A stretch of 64,000 bases of DNA. It comes from Litorimonas sp947503715. GTDB taxonomy: Bacteria; Pseudomonadota; Alphaproteobacteria; Caulobacterales; Maricaulaceae. Of the stretch, positions 8,247-16,394 are shown one piece after another. The number at the start of each line of letters is the position of its first letter. The stretch's first letter is position 1. Made by a program: the position numbers and the translations under genes. The stretch is taken from the NCBI RefSeq assembly GCF_050271975.1, contig NZ_CP189850.1, positions 2,232,001-2,296,000 on the forward strand. Direction: 5' to 3'. The notes beneath the pieces were generated by a model. The model searched no databases, was not told where the DNA came from, and saw nothing but the letters and a program-made list of their open reading frames with translations.

Positions 8247-8323
8247 TGGTCGGAGTAGCAGGATTCGAACCTGCGACCCCACGCCCCCCAGGCGTGTGCG
8301 CTACCGGACTGCGCCATACTCCG
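8247..8323 (-). tRNA. tRNA-Pro (anticodon GGG)
   Basis: On the minus strand a full cloverleaf is visible: acceptor CGGAGTA with TACTCCG, D arm GCGC/GCGC, anticodon stem CACGC/GCGTG around loop CTGGGGG (anticodon GGG), and T arm GCAGG-TTCGAAT-CCTGC. The discriminator is A and the CCA end is encoded. GGG reads proline codons CCC and CCU. Confidence 0.97.
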
Positions 8324-8390
8324 CCGTCCATCTCTAGGCGCGGGCTATAGAAGCCTAATGCGAGTTTCGCAAGACGGGATGTAAGGGATT

Positions 8391-8963
8391 TTAGGCTTCG
8401 TCAGGTCCGTCGCGGAATGCGCCCCATTTTGATTTAAGGGACTCGAGTTGGGCCAGCGCGTCTTGCAATCCGGATTTATCGACAGGCGCAGGTGGTGGTG
8501 TAGGTTGAGGCGCCGGAGCCGTCGGTATGGATTGAACGACGGATGTAGCAATTTCGGGTTTAGCAATTGGTGTCGTCGCTCTCGGTTGCGTTTGAATAAC
8601 GGACTCTACCGACTTGATCCGGTCCGGCAATAAATCCGTATCCGCAACAGGACGCTCCCGCGCAGCTTTCTCAACAGACCGCCCTAGCTCTGCGATACGA
8701 GCCGCCCCTTTTTTCTGAATGAGCTTTTGAACATCTTTGATGGGATGTTTCTCATCATGAAGGAGTGTTTTTATCCCGCGCAAAAACTCAATATCGTCGG
8801 GGCGATAGAAACGCCTTCCGCCACCGCGTTTGATCGGTTTAATTTGCGAAAACTTTGATTCCCAAAACCGCAGGACGTGAGGTTGCAGCCCCAACTCGTC
8901 TCCGGCCTCACTTATCGTTCGAAAGGCCCGTGTGGTTTTTGCCGCTGTTTTAGTCTGGCTCAT
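8391..8963 (-). CDS. MerR-family transcriptional regulator
   Basis: A 190-residue protein with a MerR winged helix at residues 14-80: FRTISEAGDELGLQPHVLRFWESKF, then the RGGGRRFYRPDDIEFLRGIKTLL wing. A Pro/Ala-rich linker (residues about 115-165) leads to a short C-terminal helix. The metal-binding cysteines of classical MerR proteins are absent. It follows ihfA, as in many alphaproteobacteria, where the order plsX-fabH-ihfA-merR is conserved; its targets are unknown. A 50-residue upstream extension is open but low in complexity and overlaps the ihfA end, so I start at MSQTKTAAKT. Confidence 0.85.
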   Translation of the reverse strand: MSQTKTAAKTTRAFRTISEAGDELGLQPHVLRFWESKFSQIKPIKRGGGRRFYRPDDIEFLRGIKTLLHDEKHPIKDVQKLIQKKGAARIAELGRSVEKAARERPVADTDLLPDRIKSVESVIQTQPRATTPIAKPEIATSVVQSIPTAPAPQPTPPPAPVDKSGLQDALAQLESLKSKWGAFRDGPDEA

Positions 8964-9021
8964 GCTTGCCCATATCGAATAGCGCCGAATCGGGTCGGCT
9001 TCGATTTTAAGGCTAACACAA

Positions 9022-9339
9022 TTAGGTGGATAATGCCGAATCGACGCGTTCGCGTAGGACTTGCGACGGCTTGAAGACCAAAACGCGGCGTGATGTGATA
9101 GGTACTTCCTCACCCGTTTTCGGGTTGCGGCCTATGCGTTCTTTCTTATCGCGAAGGGAAAATGTTCCAAAACCTGCGAGTTTGACATGCTCACCTTTTT
9201 CCAAAGAGCCCGCAATATGATCGATGACGGATTCAACGAGAGCCGAGCTTTCAGTGCGCGAAAGTCCGATTTCACGATAAACCGCTTCCGCCAGATCCTG
9301 GCGAGTTACGGTTTGGGAGCTGTCAGACGGAGCCGGCAT
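9022..9339 (-). CDS. ihfA: Integration host factor subunit alpha
   Basis: A DNA-bending nucleoid protein of the HU/IHF family, acting as a heterodimer with IhfB (not in this window). The sequence shows TRQDLAEAVYREIGLSRTES at the N-terminus, then GEHVKLAGFGTFSLRDKKER and GRNPKTGEEVPITSRRVLVF, which is the family signature and the beta-ribbon arm with the intercalating proline. Length is 105 residues. It sits between fabH and merR on one strand. Confidence 0.96.
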   Translation of the reverse strand: MPAPSDSSQTVTRQDLAEAVYREIGLSRTESSALVESVIDHIAGSLEKGEHVKLAGFGTFSLRDKKERIGRNPKTGEEVPITSRRVLVFKPSQVLRERVDSALST

Positions 9340-9418
9340 AGCGACCTTAAAGCAAAAGTGAGTGGGTCAAAGCAAGCTAAGACTTTGGAAAAAGTCAAAA
9401 AATATAACCCCCTGCACA

Positions 9419-10375
9419 TTAATAGCGCAGCAAGGCAGCCCCCCAAGTGAAGCCCCCGCCAAAGGCTTCCAGCATCACAAGATCGCCGCGCTTAATACGA
9501 CCGTCCTTCACGGCTGCATTCATGGCAAGCGGAACGGAGGCCGCAGACGTGTTCGCATGTTGCGCGACGGTCGATACCACCTGCCCCGGGCGGAGTTTCA
9601 GTTTTTTAGCGACCGCATTGAGAATTCGTTGGTTTGCCTGATGCGGCACGAACCAGTCTATATCTGCGATCTCCACGCCCGCCTGTTCCGCACAATCGCG
9701 CATAACCTGGGATATGTCCGTCACCGCATGTTTAAAGACTTGGTTGCCGAGCATGCGTAAATGCCCAACGGTCTGCGTGCGGGACGGCCCGCCATCCACG
9801 TAGAGCATATCGCGATGACGCCCGTCAGAGCGGATGAATGTATGGAGGATGCCGTCTTTTGTATCCTCAACAGCTTCCACAACAATCGCCCCTGCCCCGT
9901 CACCGAACAAGACGCAGGTTCCGCGGTCTTCCCAATCGAGAATACGGGAAAATGTCTCTGCCCCGATCAGAAGCGCCCGTTTTGCCCCGCCGGATCGCAA
10001 AAGCGCGTTCACAACATGGGTGCCGTAGATAAAGCCGGAGCAGACAGCCTGAATATCAAAGGCCGCGCCATGATTCATACCGAGCTTTTCCTGAATAATT
10101 GTCGCGGTCGAGGGAAAGGTTAGGTCCGGCGTCGATGTCGCCACAATGATAAGGTCCAGATCATCAGCCGTCATATCCGCATCTGCAAGTGCGGCTTTCG
10201 CGGCTTCAAATCCAAGGTCGGATGTGAATTGACCTTCTGCCGCGATATGACGTTGATGAATACCCGTCCGTTCGCGAATCCATTCATCAGACGTCTCAAC
10301 GCGTTCAGCCATTTCGGCATTGTGCATGATGTGTTCCGGCAGATAGCTGCCAATGCCCCGTATGACAGCTCTCAT
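9419..10375 (-). CDS. fabH: Beta-ketoacyl-ACP synthase III
   Basis: FabH condenses acetyl-CoA (or another short acyl-CoA) with malonyl-ACP to start fatty acid synthesis. The catalytic triad is visible: Cys112 in IQAVCSGFIYG, His245 in PHQANQRI and Asn275 in QHANTSAAS. The glycine-rich C-terminal GGGFTWGAALLRY is also present. The length of 318 residues is normal. It overlaps plsX by four bases (ATGA), so the two lipid genes are translationally coupled. Confidence 0.98.
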   Translation of the reverse strand: MRAVIRGIGSYLPEHIMHNAEMAERVETSDEWIRERTGIHQRHIAAEGQFTSDLGFEAAKAALADADMTADDLDLIIVATSTPDLTFPSTATIIQEKLGMNHGAAFDIQAVCSGFIYGTHVVNALLRSGGAKRALLIGAETFSRILDWEDRGTCVLFGDGAGAIVVEAVEDTKDGILHTFIRSDGRHRDMLYVDGGPSRTQTVGHLRMLGNQVFKHAVTDISQVMRDCAEQAGVEIADIDWFVPHQANQRILNAVAKKLKLRPGQVVSTVAQHANTSAASVPLAMNAAVKDGRIKRGDLVMLEAFGGGFTWGAALLRY

Positions 10376-11427
10376 GAGATAAAACCTATATTGTCATCTT
10401 CATCATGAAGTGCGTCGAGCCGCAAATCCAAAGCCTGTTGGAAATCGCTTTCCGCCAAGCCAATCGCAATATTGAGGGCATTGGCAAAACCCACATTATC
10501 GGTTCCGCCGTGGCTTTTTACGGCAATTCCATTCAGTCCGAGAAAGACCGCACCATTGGCGCGCCTGGGGTCCAAACTGCGTCGCAAACCCCGAAGGGCC
10601 ATGGCGTTTAGACCGGATGTAAATTTCGACCAAAGATTTCCGAGCAAAGCTTTTTTGACAAAACTATCGACGAGTTTCGCTGTGCCCTCTGCCGTTTTCA
10701 GGGCAATATTCCCTGTAAATCCGTCCGTGACAATCACATCAACTTCGCCTTTGGAGATATCGTAGCCCTCGACAAAGCCTTTATAATTCAGACCGAGTTG
10801 AGATTGCGCAAGACGCTCATGTGCGACTTTGACGACGGCATTGCCTTTACCCTCTTCGGTTCCAACGTTCAGCAGGCCGACGGAAGGGGCTTCAACGCCG
10901 TAAATCGCGCGGAAATAGGCTTCACCCAAGACTGCAAATTCTGTTAATTGCGACGCGTCACATTCGACATTTGCGCCCACATCCAGAACGACGGTCATCT
11001 TGCCGGACATATTCGGCCAGCTCGCGGCGAGCGCCGGGCGTTGGACGCCTTGTTTCGCGCGGAGTTGTAATTTCGACATCGCCATGAATGCGCCGGTATT
11101 TCCGGCAGAGACGACGACGCCCGCCTGCCCGCCTTTCACAGACGCCACGGCATTCCACATGCTTGAACCCTTGCCCTTCCGCAGGGCCTGAGATGGTTTA
11201 TCCTCCATCTCCACGACTTTATCCGTGTGAAAGACCTCGGAACGCTCCCGCGTACGCGGGGCTTTTTCCATGAGTGGCGCGAGTTTTTCAGCGTCACCAT
11301 GAAGCAGGAATCGCGCGCGGCGTCCCTCGCCCTGATGCGTGAGGAAATATTCTATTCCTTCTATGACGCTTTTCGGCGCAAAATCGCCGCCCATCGCATC
11401 AATTGATATGATCAAACCATCAAGCAT
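10372..11427 (-). CDS. plsX: Phosphate acyltransferase PlsX
   Basis: PlsX makes acyl-phosphate from acyl-ACP for phospholipid synthesis. It shows SIDAMGGDFAPKSVIEG near the N-terminus, then SAGNTGAFMAMSKLQL, LLNVGTEEGKGN, VDVIVTDGFTGNIALKTAEGTAK and NGIAVKSHGGTDNVGFANAL, all PlsX hallmarks. Length is 351 residues. The genes usually found just upstream in alphaproteobacteria (DUF177/YceD, sometimes rpmF) are absent: only 58 bases separate it from the bc1 chaperone gene. Confidence 0.97.
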   Translation of the reverse strand: MLDGLIISIDAMGGDFAPKSVIEGIEYFLTHQGEGRRARFLLHGDAEKLAPLMEKAPRTRERSEVFHTDKVVEMEDKPSQALRKGKGSSMWNAVASVKGGQAGVVVSAGNTGAFMAMSKLQLRAKQGVQRPALAASWPNMSGKMTVVLDVGANVECDASQLTEFAVLGEAYFRAIYGVEAPSVGLLNVGTEEGKGNAVVKVAHERLAQSQLGLNYKGFVEGYDISKGEVDVIVTDGFTGNIALKTAEGTAKLVDSFVKKALLGNLWSKFTSGLNAMALRGLRRSLDPRRANGAVFLGLNGIAVKSHGGTDNVGFANALNIAIGLAESDFQQALDLRLDALHDEDDNIGFIS

Positions 11428-11485
11428 TAAAACGTCCCATTGGAGACGCAGTATAAGGTGCAGGATTAAGCAAGCCCAGCTTTAT

Positions 11486-12031
11486 CTAGCTTGATTCCGC
11501 AGCCGCTGGAAAAGAGAGTTCTGCAAGCGCAATTTCGCCAAGTGAAAGTGGTTTCACCAGCGCGTAAAACGTCATGAGATAACCCGCGAGGTCCGGCACG
11601 AAGCCTTGGCTTTGTGGGTCTAATGATTCGCGCAGAACAGTTTCCAAATCACTTTGACTCCCGCCGGTGTGAAGAACTTCGGAATATCCGCGGACACGAT
11701 CATAAAAGAGCGAGATCATGGGTGTGATCCGTTTCTTCACGCTTGCATCGGATAAGCCCTCCTCCCGCAAGGCAATCTCAAAATCATCCTTCATTTCATC
11801 AAACAGGGCCTGACCCAGCTTCTCACCATTCGCACCATGTGTGTTCAAAACCGTCAAAATGGCTGAAATATGCAAGGTGAGCACGTCGATTCGGCCATCA
11901 TAGCTGTCCGCAACACGTTCGGGGCCGTAAAACCAAGGCGAGCGCGATTGCGCCATGAGTTTGGAATAAAGCCGACGCGCGTCCCGCGTCAGAGCGTCTT
12001 CTTTTCCAAAAAGGCTGGATAAAAATCCCAT
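11486..12031 (-). CDS. Ubiquinol-cytochrome c chaperone family protein
   Basis: A homologue of mitochondrial Cbp3, which helps assemble cytochrome b of the bc1 complex. The 181-residue protein shows ARRLYSKLMAQSRSPWFYG, then DSYDGRIDVLTLHISAILTVL and LGQALFDEMKDDFEIALREEGLSDASVKKRI, which form the core of the family. I chose MGFLSSLFGKED as the start because it matches family N-termini (a short hydrophobic helix); a reading 14 residues longer is possible. It precedes plsX on the minus strand and is divergent from bamE, a familiar alphaproteobacterial order. Confidence 0.9.
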   Translation of the reverse strand: MGFLSSLFGKEDALTRDARRLYSKLMAQSRSPWFYGPERVADSYDGRIDVLTLHISAILTVLNTHGANGEKLGQALFDEMKDDFEIALREEGLSDASVKKRITPMISLFYDRVRGYSEVLHTGGSQSDLETVLRESLDPQSQGFVPDLAGYLMTFYALVKPLSLGEIALAELSFPAAAESS

Positions 12032-12154
12032 AATTCGTCCTTTTAAGGCCTTGCCGTTGGTCAGTCTGACCAAATCTTCACACAGTTGTGGTCTTGCCCT
12101 TCATATGGTGGAGGGCTAGGTCAATCGCAATTGTTTAAGTTACGTGTGAACATC

Positions 12155-12661
12155 ATGAACGTGCCAAGTAAAATCATCTGTCTTATTGCCGCAGCCGCCC
12201 TGTCGACCGCGTGTAACCCCATACTTCGAACGCATGGATATGTTCCGACGGCGGATAAGCCACAGGCCGTCAATCCGGATACTGATACGAAGACCTCTGT
12301 TCTCGCACGGCTCGGCAATCCTTCCGTCAAGACAACCTTCGACGAAGAGCTGGAAGAAGACACGTGGTATTACATCAATTCTGTCCGACAGCGTTACGCC
12401 TATCTGCGCCCGCAATTGGAAGACCGAACTATTACGGCGATTGAATTCAATGCCGACGGGCAAGTCATGAAAGTCGCTGAATATGGGTTGGAAGATGGCG
12501 TTCCCGTCAATTACGTTGATCGCAAAACCCCGACACGTGGGCGCGAACTCTCTGTCCTCGAGCAAATCTTCGGAACGATTGGTCGGTTGCCAACAGACCG
12601 TCTTGGTGGCGGCAATCAGAACACGCCCGGCGGAAGCGGTGGCGGAGGTGGCGGGCCATAG
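12155..12661 (+). CDS. bamE: BamE/SmpA-like outer membrane assembly lipoprotein
   Basis: A small lipoprotein of the beta-barrel assembly machine. A signal peptide MNVPSKIICLIAAAALSTAC gives Cys20 in a lipobox. The SmpA/OmlA fold region contains TDTKTSVLARLGNPSVKTTFDEELEEDTWYYI and RTITAIEFNADGQV, as in alphaproteobacterial BamE. The C-terminus ends in a glycine-rich tail (GGSGGGGGGP) that the core family does not need. A longer reading by 23 residues is open, but it would bury the signal peptide. Confidence 0.88.
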   Translation: MNVPSKIICLIAAAALSTACNPILRTHGYVPTADKPQAVNPDTDTKTSVLARLGNPSVKTTFDEELEEDTWYYINSVRQRYAYLRPQLEDRTITAIEFNADGQVMKVAEYGLEDGVPVNYVDRKTPTRGRELSVLEQIFGTIGRLPTDRLGGGNQNTPGGSGGGGGGP

Positions 12662-12673
12662 GCCTCTGCTGTC

Positions 12674-13654
12674 CTAAAAGTGGGTATAGCCTTTGTCGGA
12701 CCAGTCCATGTCTTCACCATTCACGTCCAGACAGCGAACCCCCTCGCCTGATGTGACATTCCCGATGAGGGATAATTTCAACCCAGTTTTGTGTGCCGAC
12801 TCAAACCAGCTTTGGCGGTGTTCAGGTGCCGATGTGAACAGAATCTGGTAATCATCGCCGAACCCGAAAAGCGCCTGTTTAGCTTTTAAGACATCATCCT
12901 GTTCCTCCGCCCAAAGCTCTGCGCCGTTAGAGAGCGGCAAGGCGTCAAAGTTCAAGCTCATCGCGACGTGACTGGCGCGACAAATATGCCCTGCGTCCCG
13001 TAAGATACCATCTGAGACATCTGCGGCCGCAGATGCCTTTTCACGTAATACCTTGCGTATGAAGAGATGAATATCCGGACGCCAATATGCTGCCTCAAAC
13101 GCCCATGCATCATCCGCCGCGGGTTTTGGTGCGATGGTTTTTGAGAGCGCAATGTCGCAACCCAGTTTTGCATCGCCCAAACATCCCGTGACCCAGATAT
13201 CATCTCCGGCCGCAGCGCCGTTACGCTGAACCATTTCACCCGTCGGCACTGCGCCAATGAGGGTTGCGGAGACGACCATGGGGCCATCTGTGGAGACGGT
13301 GTCGCCTCCCAAAAGGTGAAAATCAAAACTCTGCTGAATATCCCTTAGCCCGACGGCAAATCCCGCCATCCATTTTGTCTCAACGGATTTCGGCCAAGCC
13401 ACTGATAAAAGGTATCCGATAGGACGGGCCCCTTTGGCGGCCAGATCAGACAGATTCGTCCGCATCAAACGTTCCGCCGTGTCACCGCCATAATGACCGG
13501 ACGGAAAATGGACACCCTCAACAAAACTGTCCATCGTTAGAACTAGGTCATGTCCTGCGGGCGGCGTCATCTGCGCCGCGTCGTCCAAGAGTTGTAAACC
13601 CCCCGGCCCCGCAAGGGGCGCGAAATGCGTTCGGATTAAACCGTGCTCATCCAT
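12674..13654 (-). CDS. thiL: Thiamine-monophosphate kinase
   Basis: ThiL phosphorylates thiamine monophosphate to the diphosphate. This 326-residue protein begins MDEHGLIRTHFAPLAGPGGLQLLDDAA, then MDSFVEGVHFP, NLSDLAAKGARP and LLGGDTVSTDGP, which carry the conserved metal- and ATP-binding aspartates. ADVSDGILRDAGHIC lies in the second half. The ATG chosen overlaps the end of nusB by eight bases and fits family N-termini; a TTG six codons upstream is the alternative. It is the last gene of the nrdR-rib-nusB-thiL operon. Confidence 0.95.
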   Translation of the reverse strand: MDEHGLIRTHFAPLAGPGGLQLLDDAAQMTPPAGHDLVLTMDSFVEGVHFPSGHYGGDTAERLMRTNLSDLAAKGARPIGYLLSVAWPKSVETKWMAGFAVGLRDIQQSFDFHLLGGDTVSTDGPMVVSATLIGAVPTGEMVQRNGAAAGDDIWVTGCLGDAKLGCDIALSKTIAPKPAADDAWAFEAAYWRPDIHLFIRKVLREKASAAADVSDGILRDAGHICRASHVAMSLNFDALPLSNGAELWAEEQDDVLKAKQALFGFGDDYQILFTSAPEHRQSWFESAHKTGLKLSLIGNVTSGEGVRCLDVNGEDMDWSDKGYTHF

Positions 13655-14183
13655 CTTCTTCGGGAGCGTCAACAGGTTCAGCGGGCACTTCTGAAACGGG
13701 GGCTGCCTCTGCGTGAGACGGCGTCAAACCGAACTCTGCCGCGCGAACATGTTTCGCGATCTTATCCAAAACACCATTGACGATTCCGGGCTCTTTGCCT
13801 GAGAAGAAATCCGTCGCAATCGCCATATATTCATTGATGACCACAAGGGCCGGAACATCAGGGCGGCGCATAATCTCATAAGTCGCAGACCGGAGCAGCG
13901 CCCGCAGAGTCGCATCCAAACGCCGCAACGGCCATTTATCCGAGAGCTTACCCTCTATCGCGGCGTCAATATCGGCCTGATAAGTCACGACGCCTGTCAT
14001 GATATCTTCGAAATAGGGCTCATCCGCGTGAACCATGCCCGGTTCATCATCATAGCCAAAACGGTGATCGAGAAATTGTTTGACAACTGTCTTATGCGGC
14101 TCGCCGGAGACGTCCATCTGGTAGAGCGCTTGGACCGCACTCACGCGGGACACACGACGGAGTTTTGGGTTCGCACCGCTCAT
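13647..14183 (-). CDS. nusB: Transcription antitermination factor NusB
   Basis: NusB binds boxA RNA with S10 (NusE) to promote antitermination on rRNA operons. The helical fold is recognisable from RRVSRVSAVQALYQMDVSGE at the N-terminus, then LRALLRSATYEIMRRPDVPALVVINEYMAIATDFFSGKEPGIVNGVLDKIAKHVR. The 178 residues include a short acidic, Pro/Ala-rich C-terminal tail. The start overlaps the ribH stop as ATGA. Confidence 0.97.
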   Translation of the reverse strand: MSGANPKLRRVSRVSAVQALYQMDVSGEPHKTVVKQFLDHRFGYDDEPGMVHADEPYFEDIMTGVVTYQADIDAAIEGKLSDKWPLRRLDATLRALLRSATYEIMRRPDVPALVVINEYMAIATDFFSGKEPGIVNGVLDKIAKHVRAAEFGLTPSHAEAAPVSEVPAEPVDAPEEDG

Positions 14184-14608
14184 GTGTTATTCAACTCATC
14201 ACGTAATTGTATCATGCGCAGAACCGCTGATGCAGCGAAACCGCCCTTGTCTTTCTGGTCCGGCTTTGAGCGCGCAATGGCCTGCGCTTCGTTTTCAACG
14301 GTAATAATGCCGTTCCCGATGGCGAGCTGGTGATTTACGGCGAGGTCCATCAACGCACGGGCCGATTCTTCACAAACATAATCATAATGGGTCGTTTCAC
14401 CGCGAATGACACAGCCCAAGGCGACATAACCGTCATATCCGGCCTTCGCTTTCTCAGCGTAGGAGATCACATGCGGAATTTCGAGCGCACCCGGCACATT
14501 CACTTTCACGACTTCTGCGCCAGCGGCTTGCAATTTAGCGAGCGCACCTTGCAACAGGTCTTCGGAAATTGACTCGTAATAGCGAGCTTCAATAACGAGA
14601 ATTTTCAT
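14180..14608 (-). CDS. ribH: 6,7-dimethyl-8-ribityllumazine synthase
   Basis: RibH makes lumazine from dihydroxybutanone phosphate and the aminouracil product, the penultimate riboflavin step, usually in a large capsid or pentamer. The sequence shows MKILVIEARYYESISEDLLQGA, VPGALEIPHVISY and ALGCVIRGETTHYDYVCEE with the active-site histidine (THYDY), then GNGIITVENEAQA. The 142-residue length is normal. A 29-residue upstream extension is open but lies in the ribB 3' end and is not family-like. Four bases separate it from ribB. Confidence 0.97.
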   Translation of the reverse strand: MKILVIEARYYESISEDLLQGALAKLQAAGAEVVKVNVPGALEIPHVISYAEKAKAGYDGYVALGCVIRGETTHYDYVCEESARALMDLAVNHQLAIGNGIITVENEAQAIARSKPDQKDKGGFAASAVLRMIQLRDELNNT

Positions 14609-14612
14609 AGGA

Positions 14613-15755
14613 TTAGGCCCGTGTATTCTTGAGTGGTGTGATACCGGCGAGTTCGAGGTCATAGGCCTCAAGGCCGATGATTTTCGGCATGACATTTGTA
14701 ATCAAACGCATTTTCGTCACGCCCTGATGGGACAGAATTTGCGCGCCGACCCCATATTCGCGAATGGTCTGCGTCTTCCGATCAACTGTCGATTTATGTG
14801 CGCCTAGCCGCTCTAAGAGCGAGTCGATTGATCCCTCGCGGATAAGCACGAGAACGCTATGCCCATCATGCGCGGCAAGTTGTTTCATCGCGTCCCAGAT
14901 CAGGCCGGAGCGCGGGCTGTCCTCTGAAAGGACATCGCCGGCGAAATCGATTTTGTGGACACGGATTAGGCTCTCTTCACCCGCTTTCGCTTCGCCTTTG
15001 GATAAAGCAACATGTTCCTTACCATCGAGGAAATTCCGATAGACATGAATTTTAAATTCATCGCCATTTTGGGACCGGAAATCGCTCGTCGCGATATGTT
15101 TGACGAAATGGTCTTTCTGTAACCGGTAAGCGACCAGGTCCTCAATCGTCCCGATTTTCATGCCGTGAATTTGTGCAAATTTAACGAGATCCGGCAGACG
15201 CGCCATAGTTCCGTCATCATTCATGATTTCACAAATAACGGCAGACGGGTTGAGCCCAGCCATGCGGGAAATATCGACACTGGCCTCCGTATGACCTGTG
15301 CGGACTAGGACACCGCCATCCTTGGCGATAAGGGGGAACATGTGCCCCGGCGTAACAATATCATCCGGGCGGCTGTCAGGGTCAATGGCGACTTGGATGG
15401 TCAGTGCGCGGTCGGCGGCGCTGATCCCTGTTGTCACGCCTTCGCGCGCTTCAATACTCTGCGTGAAGGCCGTTTCAAAACGTGAGCCGTTATTTTTGTT
15501 CTGCGGCTCGAGGCCGAGGTCATCCGCCTTTTGTTCTTCAAGCGACAGACAGATCAGACCCCGACCATATTTAGCCATGAAGTTCACGGCATCGGGGGTC
15601 GCAAATTGTGCGGGTATGATGAGGTCACCCTCATTTTCTCGGTCTTCCGCATCGACAAGGATATACATCTGACCATTGCGGGCGTCGTCGATAATTTCTT
15701 CGGGCGTCGCAAGTTGGTAGACGTCGTCAAAAGTCGCTGTATTCAGGTCTGTCAA
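14613..15755 (-). CDS. ribB: 3,4-dihydroxy-2-butanone 4-phosphate synthase with degenerate GTP cyclohydrolase II domain
   Basis: Residues 15-220 form a complete RibB domain: DAEDRENEGDLIIPAQFAT (acidic metal-binding loop), TTGISAADRALTIQ, TPGHMFPLIAK and RTGHTEASVDISRMAG. It converts ribulose 5-phosphate to the four-carbon riboflavin precursor. Residues 222-380 resemble RibA (GTP cyclohydrolase II), but the segment that normally carries the three zinc cysteines reads IRVHKIDFAGDVLSEDSPRSG and has none. This domain should therefore lack cyclohydrolase activity. Such degenerate RibBA proteins (sometimes called RibBX) are known, and a separate functional RibA would be needed elsewhere. Confidence 0.93.
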   Translation of the reverse strand: MTDLNTATFDDVYQLATPEEIIDDARNGQMYILVDAEDRENEGDLIIPAQFATPDAVNFMAKYGRGLICLSLEEQKADDLGLEPQNKNNGSRFETAFTQSIEAREGVTTGISAADRALTIQVAIDPDSRPDDIVTPGHMFPLIAKDGGVLVRTGHTEASVDISRMAGLNPSAVICEIMNDDGTMARLPDLVKFAQIHGMKIGTIEDLVAYRLQKDHFVKHIATSDFRSQNGDEFKIHVYRNFLDGKEHVALSKGEAKAGEESLIRVHKIDFAGDVLSEDSPRSGLIWDAMKQLAAHDGHSVLVLIREGSIDSLLERLGAHKSTVDRKTQTIREYGVGAQILSHQGVTKMRLITNVMPKIIGLEAYDLELAGITPLKNTRA

Positions 15756-15776
15756 AACTTACTTTCTATTTGCGCC

Positions 15777-16394
15777 CTACGCGCCGGAGGCCTTCATGTG
15801 ACCCAAGTACCGCGCGACATAGCGGGCGATGAGGTCAATTTCCAGATTTACTTCATCCCCAACCTGTAATCCACCCAATGTCGTCGCCTGCGCGGTATGC
15901 GGAATAATATTGACGGAAAAGGTTGAGCCCGATGCGTCATTGACCGTCAGCGAAACGCCATCCACCGTGATCGAGCCCTTGGGCGCAATCCCAAACGCAA
16001 TGTGATCGGGCGCAGAGAAGTCCAATTTAATCGAGCCTGCGATTTCCTCACGGGATGTCAGTGTCCCGACGCCGTCAACATGACCCGTGACCAGATGTCC
16101 GCCCAATTCATCCGCGCCTGTCAGAGCGCGTTCGAGATTAATCTTCCGCCCCTCTTTCCAGTCCCCCATGGTCGTCTTGGACAGACTCTCGTCAGAGACC
16201 TCGAATGCATACCAGTCAGGGCCTTTTTCGATGACGGTCATACAGGCGCCGGCATGGGAAATGGACGCACCGATATCGATTGTGGAGGTGTCATAGATGC
16301 AGGACACGTCCATGCGTGTATCACCCCATTCGCCGCCCGTATCGCGCGTGACGGATTTTAAAGTCCCGATATCTGTGATTATGCCTGTAAACAT
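15777..16394 (-). CDS. ribE: Riboflavin synthase alpha chain
   Basis: This enzyme dismutates two lumazine molecules into riboflavin and the aminouracil. It shows the duplicated lumazine-binding fold: MFTGIITDIGTLKSV with SISHAGACMTVIEKG in the first half, and GHLVTGHVDGVGTLTS with KGSITVDGVSLTVNDASGSTFSVNIIPHT in the second. Length is 205 residues. Its ATG shares one base with the ribD stop (TAATG). Confidence 0.97.
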   Translation of the reverse strand: MFTGIITDIGTLKSVTRDTGGEWGDTRMDVSCIYDTSTIDIGASISHAGACMTVIEKGPDWYAFEVSDESLSKTTMGDWKEGRKINLERALTGADELGGHLVTGHVDGVGTLTSREEIAGSIKLDFSAPDHIAFGIAPKGSITVDGVSLTVNDASGSTFSVNIIPHTAQATTLGGLQVGDEVNLEIDLIARYVARYLGHMKASGA

